52,823 nucleotides of DNA, taken from NCBI RefSeq assembly GCF_042432825.1, contig NZ_JBHLWN010000070.1, positions 1 through 52,823 of the forward strand. Reading direction: 5' to 3'. This DNA is from Gordoniibacillus chartarius (GTDB lineage Bacteria > Bacillota > Bacilli > Paenibacillales > NBRC-103111). The notes beneath the pieces are model-generated. The model saw only the letters and a list, made by a program, of their open reading frames with translations. It had not been told where the DNA came from and did no database searches. Each line of letters begins with the position of its first letter. Positions within the stretch are counted from its first letter, which is position 1. Shown piece after piece: positions 16,330 to 24,850 of the stretch. Both the position numbers and the translations under genes were made by a program.

Positions 16330-17427
16330 ATGGCTAAAGCGCGTTCTGCGCCCGATTTGTACTTGATTGCCGCTACCTTGCTCATCTTGACGATCGGCGT
16401 TATTATGGTGTACAGTGCGAGCGCCGTGCTCGCCTTCCGCGAGTTCGGCGACTCCTTCTATTACTTGAAGCGGCAGGCGTTGTTCGCCGCGCTCGGCATC
16501 GGCGCGATGTTTTTTACGATGAATGTGGATTATTGGGTATGGAAGAAGTATGCAAAGCTAATTTTGATCGTTTGCTTCGTACTGCTCGTACTCGTACTCA
16601 TTCCGGGTATCGGGGTCGTGCGCGGGGGGGCCCGTTCGTGGCTCGGCATCGGCGCGTTCGGCATACAGCCTTCGGAATTCATGAAGATGGGTATGATCTT
16701 GTTCCTGTCCAAGTGGCTGTCGCAAGAGCAGTCCGGCATAACGCATTTCACGAAGGGGTTGCTGCCGCCGCTCGGGCTTATGGGTCTCGCCTTCGGTCTC
16801 ATTATGCTTCAGCCGGACCTTGGCACCGGCGCCGTCATGTGCGGCGCTTCGCTGCTCATTATTTACACCGCAGGCGCACGGATCAAGCATTTGGGCATGC
16901 TGGCGCTCGTCGGGGTGGCCGGCTTTGTCGGACTGGTCATCGCCGCCCCTTACCGGCTTAAGCGGATTACCGGCTTTCTCGATCCGTGGTCCGATCCGCT
17001 CGGTACGGGCTATCAGATCATTCAGTCGCTCTATGCGATCGGACCCGGCGGTCTCGTCGGGCTCGGCCTCGGCATGAGCCGCCAGAAATACAGCTACCTG
17101 CCCGAGCCGCAAACGGACTTTATTTTCTCCATCGTTTCCGAGGAGCTTGGCTTTATAGGCGCGTCGACGGTGCTGCTCTTGTTCTTGCTGCTGATCTGGC
17201 GTGGCATGCGGGCGGCCGTAACGGCCCCCGATACGTACGGATCGCTGCTCGCGGTAGGCATTACCGGCATGATTGCCGTACAAGTCATCATTAATATCGG
17301 CGTCGTGATCGGCGCGTTTCCGGTCACCGGCATTACGCTGCCGCTCGTCAGCGCCGGCGGCTCGTCGCTCACGCTCATTCTCGCATCCATAGGAATACTT
17401 CTAAATATATCCCGATATTCGAGGTGA
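16330..17427 (+). CDS. spoVE: SpoVE/FtsW-family lipid II polymerase (SEDS protein)
   Basis: Polytopic SEDS glycosyltransferase that polymerises lipid II with a partner class B PBP. The 365-aa length matches B. subtilis SpoVE (366). About ten helices are visible, with family motifs MVYSASAV near the N-terminus, GARSWLGIGAFGIQPSEFMK, YLPEPQTDFIFSIVSEELG and a late TGITLPLVSAGGSS. Its place between murD and murG is that of spoVE; whether it also serves vegetative division as FtsW cannot be told from sequence. The ATG at 16330 has AGAGGTG 8 nt upstream. Confidence 0.9.
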   Translation: MAKARSAPDLYLIAATLLILTIGVIMVYSASAVLAFREFGDSFYYLKRQALFAALGIGAMFFTMNVDYWVWKKYAKLILIVCFVLLVLVLIPGIGVVRGGARSWLGIGAFGIQPSEFMKMGMILFLSKWLSQEQSGITHFTKGLLPPLGLMGLAFGLIMLQPDLGTGAVMCGASLLIIYTAGARIKHLGMLALVGVAGFVGLVIAAPYRLKRITGFLDPWSDPLGTGYQIIQSLYAIGPGGLVGLGLGMSRQKYSYLPEPQTDFIFSIVSEELGFIGASTVLLLFLLLIWRGMRAAVTAPDTYGSLLAVGITGMIAVQVIINIGVVIGAFPVTGITLPLVSAGGSSLTLILASIGILLNISRYSR

Positions 17428-17436
17428 ACGGATTCC

Positions 17437-18504
17437 ATGCGTACCATCGTCTTCACCGGCGGAGGCTCCGCCGGCCACGTAACGCCGAATTTGGCGCTGA
17501 TCGCACGGCTGCGGGAGCTCGGCTGGAGGGTCGAGTATATCGGCTCAAGCACCGGGATCGAGAAAGATATTATCCGGCACGAGAAGATTCCGTTCCATTC
17601 GATTTCTTCCGGCAAGCTGCGTCGTTATTTCGATCTTAAAAATTTCAAGGATCCGTTCAAGGTTGCCAAAGGGGTTCTCGACGCTTACGTCCTGCTTCGC
17701 AAGCTGAAGCCGGACGTCGTCTTTTCCAAAGGGGGCTTCGTGTCCGTTCCCGTTGTTGTCGCCGCAAAGATGCGGGGCATACCGGTGCTGATTCACGAAT
17801 CGGACATGACGCCGGGACTGGCCAACAAGCTGTCCGTTCCGTTCGCTTCGAAAGTATGCGTCACGTTTCCCGAGACGCTCAAGCATATTAAAGGCGGAAA
17901 GGCCGTCTGCACCGGACTTCCGATCCGCGACGGCCTGCTGCAGGGCAGTGCGGCGAGGGGGCTGCAGCTGTGCGATTTTCACCGGCAGAAGCCGGTTCTG
18001 CTCGTGATGGGTGGCTCGCTGGGCGCACAGAAGATCAATGAAGCGGTGCGGGCGTCGCTTGGAGAGCTGCTGCTGCGTTTGCAAATCGTTCATATTTGCG
18101 GCAAAGGCCATCTCGACCCGTCGCTCGAGGGCAAACACGGCTACAAGCAGTTCGAATATGTGAAGGATGAGCTTCCCGATCTGCTGGCCATGGCGGACAT
18201 TGCATTGTCCCGCGCAGGCTCGACTTCGATCTTTGAATTTTTGACGCTGCGCAAGCCGATGCTGCTCATCCCGCTTTCCCGTCAAGCGAGCCGGGGGGAC
18301 CAGATTTTGAACGCCGAATCGTTCCGCTCTCAAGGCTATGCCGCCGTACTGCCGGAGGAAGAGCTGGAGCCTCGGACGCTTGTTGCAAGCATTGAACAAT
18401 TGCAAGCGCGGGCGGACGAGATGCGCAAGGCGATGCAAGGCGGGGGAGCGGACCGCGGAACGGAAGCGGTGCTCGGCCTGATCGTGCAGACGGCAGGCGC
18501 CTAA
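17437..18504 (+). CDS. murG: MurG, lipid II synthase (GlcNAc transferase)
   Basis: Peripheral membrane glycosyltransferase that adds GlcNAc from UDP-GlcNAc to lipid I. The 355-aa GT-B fold protein has the N-terminal glycine loop TGGGSAGHVTPN, HESDMTPGLANK, the second glycine loop LVMGGSLGAQKIN, and the donor-site SRAGSTSIFE. The ATG at 17437 has GAGGTGA overlapping the spoVE stop. Confidence 0.97.
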   Translation: MRTIVFTGGGSAGHVTPNLALIARLRELGWRVEYIGSSTGIEKDIIRHEKIPFHSISSGKLRRYFDLKNFKDPFKVAKGVLDAYVLLRKLKPDVVFSKGGFVSVPVVVAAKMRGIPVLIHESDMTPGLANKLSVPFASKVCVTFPETLKHIKGGKAVCTGLPIRDGLLQGSAARGLQLCDFHRQKPVLLVMGGSLGAQKINEAVRASLGELLLRLQIVHICGKGHLDPSLEGKHGYKQFEYVKDELPDLLAMADIALSRAGSTSIFEFLTLRKPMLLIPLSRQASRGDQILNAESFRSQGYAAVLPEEELEPRTLVASIEQLQARADEMRKAMQGGGADRGTEAVLGLIVQTAGA

Positions 18505-18540
18505 TTCTTGCTTATCCGACGAATTGGTTAGGCTATTGTC

Positions 18541-18567
18541 ACACTCTCCGGGCTCTTACATAAACTA
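18541..18567 (+). promoter_or_regulatory. Candidate mother-cell (sigma-K/E-like) promoter before murB
   Basis: AC (18541-18542), 16 nt, then CATAAACTA (18559-18567) fits the sigma-K consensus AC-N16-CATAnnnTA. MurB levels in B. subtilis peak during cortex synthesis, so such a promoter would make sense. The motif is short and could be chance. Confidence 0.35.
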
Positions 18568-18657
18568 CACTATAACCGTGACAGACACCCAAGGCATTCG
18601 GAGCTGCGCTATTGCGATGCGTGGCCACCATCCAAGGCGCCGCCCGAATGTGAATTT

Positions 18658-18692
18658 CGAAGCTTCACCGCTTGAGCAGCGGCGAAGCTTCG
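18658..18692 (+). other. Perfect hairpin in the murB leader
   Basis: CGAAGCTTC (18658-18666) and CCGCT (18668-18672) pair with AGCGG and GAAGCTTCG (to 18692) around a 5-nt loop, with one A-C mismatch. No T-run follows, and the stem ends about 20 nt before the murB ribosome site. A leader or processing structure is inferred; a weak terminator is possible. Confidence 0.6.
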
Positions 18693-18724
18693 GTCCCCTT
18701 GCGGTCTGTGAAGGAGGTTAGCTC

Positions 18725-19633
18725 ATGTCATCCGTAATTGCCGCATTACAGGCAGCGTCAATCGGTGAAATCAAACTTCATGAACCGCTTGCCGCATATA
18801 CGACTTGGAAGATCGGCGGTCCCGCCGATGTACTGCTCATCCCTGAAACCAAAGAAAAGCTGGCGGAGACCGTTCGCATCCTGCATCGGTTCGGCGAACC
18901 GTGGACGGTGCTCGGACGCGGCTCCAACATGCTGATCAGCGACAAGGGGATAAGAGGCTTTGTCCTGAAGCTCGGCCCTGCTCTGGATACGCTGCATATT
19001 GATGGCACGACACTGGTTGCAGGCGGCGCCTATTCGTTCATCAAGCTGTCGGTAATGGCGGGCAAGGAAGGATTGACAGGGCTTGAATTCGCAGGCGGCA
19101 TTCCCGGATCGGTGGGAGGCGCCGTCTATATGAACGCAGGGGCTCACGGGTCGGATGTGTCACGCATTTTGACGCGAGCCGAGCTTGTTCTGGAGAATGG
19201 GGAATTGGCAACGCTGAATCGCGATCAGCTGCAGTATGCTTACCGGCACTCTGTACTGCATCATGATTTGAAGGGCATCGTCACGGAGGCGGAATTCAAG
19301 CTGGAGCATGGCGACCGTAAAGAGATTGCGGCAGCTCTGGCCGCTTACAAGGACCGGCGTTTGCGGACGCAGCCGCTGCAGCTGGCTTGTGCCGGCAGCG
19401 TATTCCGCAACCCGGAAGGCCATTTCGCCGCCAAGCTGATCGAAGACGCGGGTCTGAAAGGTTTTCGTATCGGCGGAGCCGAAGTGTCGACGCTCCATGC
19501 CAATTTCATCGTAAATACCGGGCAAGCGACCGCAAGCGACGTTCTCTCCCTGATGGAGGAAGTACAGCGCGTCGTGCTGGAAAAGTTCGGCGTTGGGCTG
19601 AATCCGGAAGTACTGGTGGTGGGAGAGCGGTAA
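18725..19633 (+). CDS. murB: MurB, UDP-N-acetylenolpyruvoylglucosamine reductase
   Basis: FAD enzyme that reduces UDP-GlcNAc-enolpyruvate to UDP-MurNAc with NADPH. The 302-aa product has FAD-site motifs GRGSNMLISD and GIPGSVGGAVYMNAGAHG, and the YRHSVLH substrate loop. The conserved segment AGSVFRNPEG and the glutamate/Asn end ...EVSTLHANFIVN are also present. The ATG follows AAGGAGG. It lies 220 nt after murG, the widest gap inside the mur block. Confidence 0.97.
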   Translation: MSSVIAALQAASIGEIKLHEPLAAYTTWKIGGPADVLLIPETKEKLAETVRILHRFGEPWTVLGRGSNMLISDKGIRGFVLKLGPALDTLHIDGTTLVAGGAYSFIKLSVMAGKEGLTGLEFAGGIPGSVGGAVYMNAGAHGSDVSRILTRAELVLENGELATLNRDQLQYAYRHSVLHHDLKGIVTEAEFKLEHGDRKEIAAALAAYKDRRLRTQPLQLACAGSVFRNPEGHFAAKLIEDAGLKGFRIGGAEVSTLHANFIVNTGQATASDVLSLMEEVQRVVLEKFGVGLNPEVLVVGER

Positions 19634-19649
19634 ACTCGGAGGTGGAACT

Positions 19650-20927
19650 TTGGAGAAGCTCTTCATTGAAGGCGGGAGACCTCTTTCTGGAGCGATCAGC
19701 ATTCACGGCGCCAAGAACGCGGCGCTTCCGATTCTAGCCGCAAGCATGATGGCCGGCGGCGTGCATACGCTCCGTAATGTGCCGGATTTGCTCGATATTC
19801 GTACGATGCTGCAAATTTTGAAAGGGCTGGGCTGCGAAGCCGAGCTGGAAGGCGATACGATTACCCTCAATACCGCTACGGCCGTTTCGTTCCATGTTCC
19901 CGAGGAACTGATGCGGCAAATGCGCTCGTCGATCTTCCTGATGGGACCGCTGCTGGCGCGCTTCGGCTGTGTGCACGTATCCCAGCCGGGAGGCTGCGCG
20001 ATCGGCGAGCGGAAGATCGATCTTCACCTCAAAGGCCTCTCTGCGCTTGGCGCGCAGATCGAAGAAACGCCGAACGCGATTATTTGTGCGGCCGATCAGC
20101 TGCGCGGCACGGATATCGTGCTGGATTTCCCGAGCGTCGGCGCGACCGAGAATATCATGATGGCGGCGGCGCTTGCCGAAGGCGTAACGACGATCTTTAA
20201 CGCCGCCCGCGAACCGGAAATTCAAGATCTGCAAAATTATTTGAATGCAATGGGAGCCGACATCATCGGCGCGGGGACGGATACGATCACGATTCGCGGC
20301 GTGCGCGAGCTGCAGCCGGTCGAATACTCCATTATCCCTGACCGCATTGTCGCTGGCACGGTGCTCGTCGCGGCTGCGGCTACACGAGGCAGCGTAACGC
20401 TGGAGAACGTAAATCCGGCACATTTGACGTCCGTCATTCATGCGCTGAAGCGGGCAGGTGTTCAAATGACGGTCGGCGATGATATAATACAAGTAAGCTG
20501 CTCGGGTAGACCGCGGGCGGTGGAGCGCATCGTGACATCGCCGTATCCGGCGTTTCCGACCGATCTTCAGGCGCAGGTAATGGTGCTGCTGACACTCGCC
20601 GACGGCATGAGTATTATGAAGGAAACGATCTTCGAAGGCAGATTCAAGCATGTGGATGAACTGTCACGCATGGGCGCCGACATTCGCATCGATCTGAATT
20701 CGGCTTTCATCCGCGGTGTTCCGAGGCTGTACGGGGCGACGGTGGAAGCGACCGACCTGCGGGCCGGCGCTGCGCTGGTCATAGCCGGTCTGGCCGCTCA
20801 CGGCACGACGATCGTGGAGCAAATTCATCATATTGATCGCGGCTATGACCGGATCGAGCTAATGCTTAGCAAGCTGGGCGCGAACATTCGCCGTATGGCC
20901 GCCGTTCCGTCGGAAACGTCCAATTGA
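19650..20927 (+). CDS. murA: MurA, UDP-GlcNAc 1-carboxyvinyltransferase
   Basis: First committed enzyme of peptidoglycan synthesis; it transfers enolpyruvate from PEP to UDP-GlcNAc and is the target of fosfomycin. The 425-aa product has the N-terminal GAKNAALPILAA motif and the catalytic Cys116 in PGGCAIGERKIDLH. Having Cys rather than Asp there predicts fosfomycin sensitivity of this enzyme. The TTG start has GGAGGTGG upstream and lies 16 nt after murB. A very stable terminator follows. Confidence 0.97.
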   Translation: MEKLFIEGGRPLSGAISIHGAKNAALPILAASMMAGGVHTLRNVPDLLDIRTMLQILKGLGCEAELEGDTITLNTATAVSFHVPEELMRQMRSSIFLMGPLLARFGCVHVSQPGGCAIGERKIDLHLKGLSALGAQIEETPNAIICAADQLRGTDIVLDFPSVGATENIMMAAALAEGVTTIFNAAREPEIQDLQNYLNAMGADIIGAGTDTITIRGVRELQPVEYSIIPDRIVAGTVLVAAAATRGSVTLENVNPAHLTSVIHALKRAGVQMTVGDDIIQVSCSGRPRAVERIVTSPYPAFPTDLQAQVMVLLTLADGMSIMKETIFEGRFKHVDELSRMGADIRIDLNSAFIRGVPRLYGATVEATDLRAGAALVIAGLAAHGTTIVEQIHHIDRGYDRIELMLSKLGANIRRMAAVPSETSN

Positions 20928-20946
20928 TCTCATTCGTTTATTCGTT

Positions 20947-20996
20947 CCTTATCCTTTCCGCTTTGTTCGCGGGAAGGATAAGGGTTCTGTTTTTTT
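20947..20996 (+). terminator. Strong terminator between murA and divIB
   Basis: CCTTATCCTTTCCGC (20947-20961) and GCGGGAAGGATAAGG (20969-20983) form a 15-bp stem with one wobble pair, followed by GTTCTG and a seven-T run. This should stop most transcription from the mur genes before divIB. Confidence 0.9.
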
Positions 20997-21022
20997 CTCA
21001 CATGATGCGAGGTGGATGTTCA

Positions 21023-21874
21023 GTGCCTGACGATCGGGTCATGCCGGTGCTTCGGGAGCCTCAGCGGCGCAGCCGCAGCAACCGGAAACTGCTCGTGCTG
21101 CTATTTCTATTTTTTATGACGGTACTGGTTATCTTATTCTTCCAATCTTCACTCAGCAAAATCAGCGCGATCGAAATTCAAGGGAACGAATTTCTCGCTA
21201 CGGAAACGATCGCGAAGGCTTCCGGCATCGCAGTGGGCGATCATTATTTTGCTCACAGCCGGACAAGCATCGCAAACAGTGTCAGCAAGGTGCCGATGGT
21301 GCAGTCGGTGGATGTCCGCAAACGGTTCCCGGGGCTTGTCACCATCGAAGTCAAGGAATACCCGAAGGTGGGCTTTGAGCTTGCGGACGATGGGAAAATG
21401 CTGGCGGTACTGGCCGACGGCTCCACATCGCCGCTCCAGAAGCCAGGCGCCGTTCCGGACAAGCCGCTGCTGACCGGCTGGAAGGCCGACGACCCGAACC
21501 GCCTCAAGCTGTGTGCGGCGTTGTCGATGATTCCGGCAGCGCTGCTGAGCGATATTTCGGAGATCAAACCGGATCCGACGAACGGCTTTGAGGACAAAAT
21601 CAAAATGTACACCCGTTCCCAGTACATCGTGGAGACGACGATATCGTATTTGCCGGAGAAGATCGGCCGGCTTCCCTCGATCGTGGATAATCTTCAAGAA
21701 AATAACGTGCACGGAGGCGTCATCACGATGCTTCTGACCGATTCGCACGCTCCGCTTGGCAGCGGCAGCTCCGACGCTTCGAATAAGAACGACGGCGCTG
21801 TTCAACAAAAGGAGCAGGACAAGCCTACAGGAAAACCGGCGACGGCGAATGAGGATGACAAGAAGTCGGGCTGA
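21023..21874 (+). CDS. divIB: DivIB/FtsQ, division protein
   Basis: Single-pass membrane protein of the FtsL-DivIC-DivIB complex. The 283-aa product has a basic cytoplasmic N-terminus, one helix (LLVLLFLFFMTVLVILFF, about 24-41), then a POTRA domain (ISAIEIQGNEFLATETI) and the FtsQ/DivIB beta domain (FPGLVTIEVKEYPKVGF), ending in a Lys/Asp/Gln-rich tail. The GTG at 21023 has GAGGTGG 7 nt upstream. Any longer in-frame start would translate through the preceding terminator. Confidence 0.92.
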   Translation: MPDDRVMPVLREPQRRSRSNRKLLVLLFLFFMTVLVILFFQSSLSKISAIEIQGNEFLATETIAKASGIAVGDHYFAHSRTSIANSVSKVPMVQSVDVRKRFPGLVTIEVKEYPKVGFELADDGKMLAVLADGSTSPLQKPGAVPDKPLLTGWKADDPNRLKLCAALSMIPAALLSDISEIKPDPTNGFEDKIKMYTRSQYIVETTISYLPEKIGRLPSIVDNLQENNVHGGVITMLLTDSHAPLGSGSSDASNKNDGAVQQKEQDKPTGKPATANEDDKKSG

Positions 21875-22256
21875 TGCCAATCTCTCGAAAGCCCCTAAGT
21901 TGATTAGGATTGGAAACGTTGGGAATGATAGCTGTCGTGCTATTTATCAGCATCGGGAGCATACCTCGCGTGAATCGTGTGCGAATGTCTCTTTGTTCGG
22001 TGTGCTGGCCGGAATGGCGGAGAGCCCGTAAGCCTGACGTTTGTGAAAAAATAGACTACTCAACTGGTAAAAAGCATGTTAGAATTATCATTATGGGATT
22101 TTTACAGCTTACCCTTTCATTGCTACTTTTGTATACGGCGCGAAACTTGAAAAATATTGTTGAAAAAAGAGGGAATCTCGCCGCTGTGTGGAATAAGTAA
22201 CGTAAGATTTGCGACTCAGCCCCAAGTTTAATGAGGATACGGGAGGTGCCACGGGC
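21875..22256 (+). other. 382-nt gap between divIB and ftsA
   Basis: In B. subtilis this slot holds ylxW, ylxX and sbp; none is recognisable here. A frame from 21910 to 22200 could encode up to 96 aa with a hydrophobic stretch and a C-terminus (ARNLKNIV...NLAAVWNK) faintly like the end of Sbp. It has no good ribosome site and untypical codons. An extended -10 (TGT-TAGAAT, 22077-22085) is the best ftsA promoter candidate, but lacks a -35. Confidence 0.35.
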
Positions 22257-23516
22257 TTGAGCAGTAACGACATCATTGTCAGTTTGGACATCGGTACATC
22301 CAAGGTTCGGGCGATTATCGGAGAGATCGCCGGCGGAACCATTAATATAATCGGTGTAGGCTCAGCGGACTCGGAAGGCATTCGTAAAGGAGCTATCGTC
22401 GATATCGATCAGACGGTTCAATCGATCCGGAACGCAGTCGACCACGCGGAGCGCATGGTCGGCATTACCATCGATACCGTATATGTCGCCATTACCGGCA
22501 ATCACATTTTGCTCCAATCGAGCCACGGCGTCGTGGCCGTTTCGAATGAAGACCGCGAGATCGGCGACGAAGACATCGATCGGGTCATCCAGGCGGCGCG
22601 CGTCATCGCTTTGCCCCCGGAGCGGGAGATCATCGGGGTCGTACCGAAGCAGTATTTGGTTGACGGACAGGAAGGCATTCACGATCCGCGCGGCATGATC
22701 GGCGTTCGCCTGGAGGTGGAGGCTTCCATCATCACCGGCGCCAAAACATCGATTCACAATTTGATTCGCGTGGTCGAGAAGGCGGAGCTGAAAATCGGCG
22801 GGCTCATTCTCTCGTCGCTTGCAGCAGGCCATCTTTCCCTCTCAAAGGATGAGAAATCGATCGGCACCGTACTCGTGGACGTAGGCGCAGGAGCCACTAC
22901 GATCGCCGTGTTTGACCAAGGCAACCTGGCCGCTACGACTACGCTTCCGATCGGCGGGGAATTTATTACGAACGATATCGCCATCGGCCTCAGGACGCAG
23001 GTGGAAGCGGCCGAGCTGATTAAGCTCAAATACGGCTGTGCCATCGTCGAAGATGCGGCCCCGGATCAGTTGTTCAAAGTGACTCGAATCGGAAGCAATG
23101 TCGATAAAGAGTTTTCTCAGGTGGATTTGGCCAATATTATCGAGCCTCGCGTTCAGGAAATTTTCCAGCTCATTCGCGCTGAGGTGCAGCGTCTCGGTTA
23201 TGGCGACGTGCCGGGCGGGTACGTGCTGACCGGCGGAACGGTGTCCATGCCGGGCATTCTGGCGGTGGCCCAGCATGAGCTGGAGACATCGGTGCGCATT
23301 GCGCTTCCTGAATTTATCGGTGTTCGGGATCCGTCTTTTACTAGCGGCGTAGGCGTCATCCAATTCGCATCGAAATATATGCGCTCGCGTCAGCCGTCGT
23401 ATAACAAGAAGGCGTCGCCCCCAACCGTTAAATCTGCGGCTAAAGCGAACAAGTCGAACCCGGACAAGCCTGGTGTGTTCGAAAGATTCAAAAATTGGCT
23501 GAGCGAATTTATTTAG
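22257..23516 (+). CDS. ftsA: FtsA, actin-like FtsZ membrane tether
   Basis: ATP-binding actin-family protein that tethers FtsZ filaments to the membrane. The 419-aa product has the phosphate-1 loop VSLDIGTSKVRAIIGE, the SHS2-like 1C domain, VLVDVGAGATTIAVF (phosphate 2) and LTGGTVSMPGI (adenosine motif). A linker leads to the amphipathic tail VFERFKNWLSEFI, which fits a membrane-targeting helix. The TTG at 22257 follows GGGAGGTG by 8 nt. ftsZ begins 30 nt later. Confidence 0.96.
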   Translation: MSSNDIIVSLDIGTSKVRAIIGEIAGGTINIIGVGSADSEGIRKGAIVDIDQTVQSIRNAVDHAERMVGITIDTVYVAITGNHILLQSSHGVVAVSNEDREIGDEDIDRVIQAARVIALPPEREIIGVVPKQYLVDGQEGIHDPRGMIGVRLEVEASIITGAKTSIHNLIRVVEKAELKIGGLILSSLAAGHLSLSKDEKSIGTVLVDVGAGATTIAVFDQGNLAATTTLPIGGEFITNDIAIGLRTQVEAAELIKLKYGCAIVEDAAPDQLFKVTRIGSNVDKEFSQVDLANIIEPRVQEIFQLIRAEVQRLGYGDVPGGYVLTGGTVSMPGILAVAQHELETSVRIALPEFIGVRDPSFTSGVGVIQFASKYMRSRQPSYNKKASPPTVKSAAKANKSNPDKPGVFERFKNWLSEFI

Positions 23517-23546
23517 ATTGATTGCACAATGAGGGGGAAGACCGGC

Positions 23547-24668
23547 ATGTTGGAATTTGATATGGATATGGACCAACTGGCACAAATTAAAGTCATTGGC
23601 GTCGGCGGCGGCGGCAGCAATGCCGTGAACCGGATGATCGAGAACGGCGTCAAAGGCGTGGAATTTATTACGGTCAATACAGACGCTCAAGCACTGCACA
23701 CGGCGAAATCCGAGCACAAGCTGCAGATCGGGGACAAGCTTACCCGCGGTCTCGGTGCCGGCGCAAACCCTGAAGTAGGGAAGAAGGCGGCGGAAGAGTC
23801 GAGAGAGCTCATTATGAATACGCTGCGCGGTGCAGATCTCGTATTCGTAACGGCTGGTATGGGCGGCGGTACGGGTACAGGCGCCGCACCCGTTATCGCG
23901 GAGATCGCACGGGAATGCGGAGCTCTGACGGTTGGTGTCGTAACCAGACCGTTCACCTTCGAAGGCCGCAAGCGGGCCATGCAAGCCGAGCAAGGTATCG
24001 CCGCTCTTAAAGAGAAGGTCGATACGCTCATTCTGATTCCGAACGATCGGCTGCTCGAAATCGTCGACAAGAAGACGCCGATGCTGGAAGCATTCCGGGA
24101 AGCCGACAACGTGCTTCGTCAAGGCGTTCAAGGCATTTCCGACTTGATCGCGCTGCCGGGTCTCATTAACCTTGACTTCGCCGATGTCAAGACGATCATG
24201 ACGGAGCGCGGCTCGGCACTGATGGGGATCGGCATCGGCACCGGCGAGAACCGTGCCGTCGAAGCCGCCCGCAAGGCGATTCAGAGCCCGCTGCTGGAGA
24301 CATCGATCGAAGGAGCGCGCGGCGTGCTGCTGAACATTACCGGCGGCTTGAACCTGTCGCTTTATGAAGTGAATGAAGCGGCCGACATCGTCGCTTCCGC
24401 TTCCGATCCGGATGTGAACATGATCTTCGGTGCCGTTATCGATGAGACGCTGAAGGATGAAATAAAAGTAACCGTTATCGCAACCGGCTTCGAGCACCGC
24501 GCTGCGTCCACGCCGCCTGCGCGCCGTCCGCTGGGCCAGAGCGAGTCTGCCGGCGATTCGCGCACGAGCAGCGGCACATCGAGCCTGCGGCCGTTCGGTG
24601 CGCAGCCGTCGGGCGACCAGCTCGATATTCCGACCTTTCTCCGCAATCGCCGCAATACGGACAAATAA
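23547..24668 (+). CDS. ftsZ: FtsZ, tubulin-like division GTPase
   Basis: GTPase that forms the cytokinetic ring. The 373-aa product has the tubulin signature GGGTGTGAAPV, the T7-loop region NLDFADVKTIM, a variable Ser/Arg-rich linker, and the conserved C-terminal peptide LDIPTFLRNR that binds FtsA and SepF. The ATG at 23547 (MLEFDMDMDQLA) matches the family N-terminus and has AGGGGGA upstream; ATG 23529 is rejected. Confidence 0.98.
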   Translation: MLEFDMDMDQLAQIKVIGVGGGGSNAVNRMIENGVKGVEFITVNTDAQALHTAKSEHKLQIGDKLTRGLGAGANPEVGKKAAEESRELIMNTLRGADLVFVTAGMGGGTGTGAAPVIAEIARECGALTVGVVTRPFTFEGRKRAMQAEQGIAALKEKVDTLILIPNDRLLEIVDKKTPMLEAFREADNVLRQGVQGISDLIALPGLINLDFADVKTIMTERGSALMGIGIGTGENRAVEAARKAIQSPLLETSIEGARGVLLNITGGLNLSLYEVNEAADIVASASDPDVNMIFGAVIDETLKDEIKVTVIATGFEHRAASTPPARRPLGQSESAGDSRTSSGTSSLRPFGAQPSGDQLDIPTFLRNRRNTDK

Positions 24669-24686
24669 ATACGTGCAATCGGTAAG

Positions 24687-24724
24687 AGGCTGTCCCGTCT
24701 ATGAAAAGATGGGGCAGCCTTTTC
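24687..24724 (+). terminator. Terminator after ftsZ
   Basis: AGGCTGTCCC pairs with GGGGCAGCCT, with an inner TCT/AGA, followed by TTTTC. It ends the ftsA-ftsZ unit before the spoIIG promoter. Confidence 0.85.
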
Positions 24725-24751
24725 AATTACCTTCCATGTGGGCGAACTTCC

Positions 24752-24818
24752 TTCGACAAAAAAACCTACATCCCCCCGGCGCAATTAGACAGACTTTGAT
24801 GCCCGTCTATCTTATACT
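24752..24818 (+). promoter_or_regulatory. Spo0A-activated spoIIG promoter
   Basis: A perfect 0A box, TTCGACA, lies at 24752-24758. A second, TTAGACA (24785-24791, 6/7 match), lies 33 bp downstream, about three helical turns, and overlaps the -35 TAGACA (24786-24791). The -10 TATACT (24813-24818) follows after 21 nt. An over-long spacer with 0A boxes on the -35 is the known architecture of B. subtilis spoIIG, where Spo0A~P activates sigma-A polymerase. Confidence 0.85.
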
Positions 24819-24850
24819 GAGTTCAACCGCCGGAGGGGGGAGCCGGGCAT

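Noticed and set aside
18524..18721. 65-codon frame in the murG-murB gap
   Set aside because: It runs through the promoter-like and hairpin sequences, lacks a ribosome site and has no recognisable product.
22842..24497. 551-codon open frame on the minus strand spanning ftsA and ftsZ
   Set aside because: It covers parts of two certain genes in antisense and has no start signal; a by-product of codon bias.
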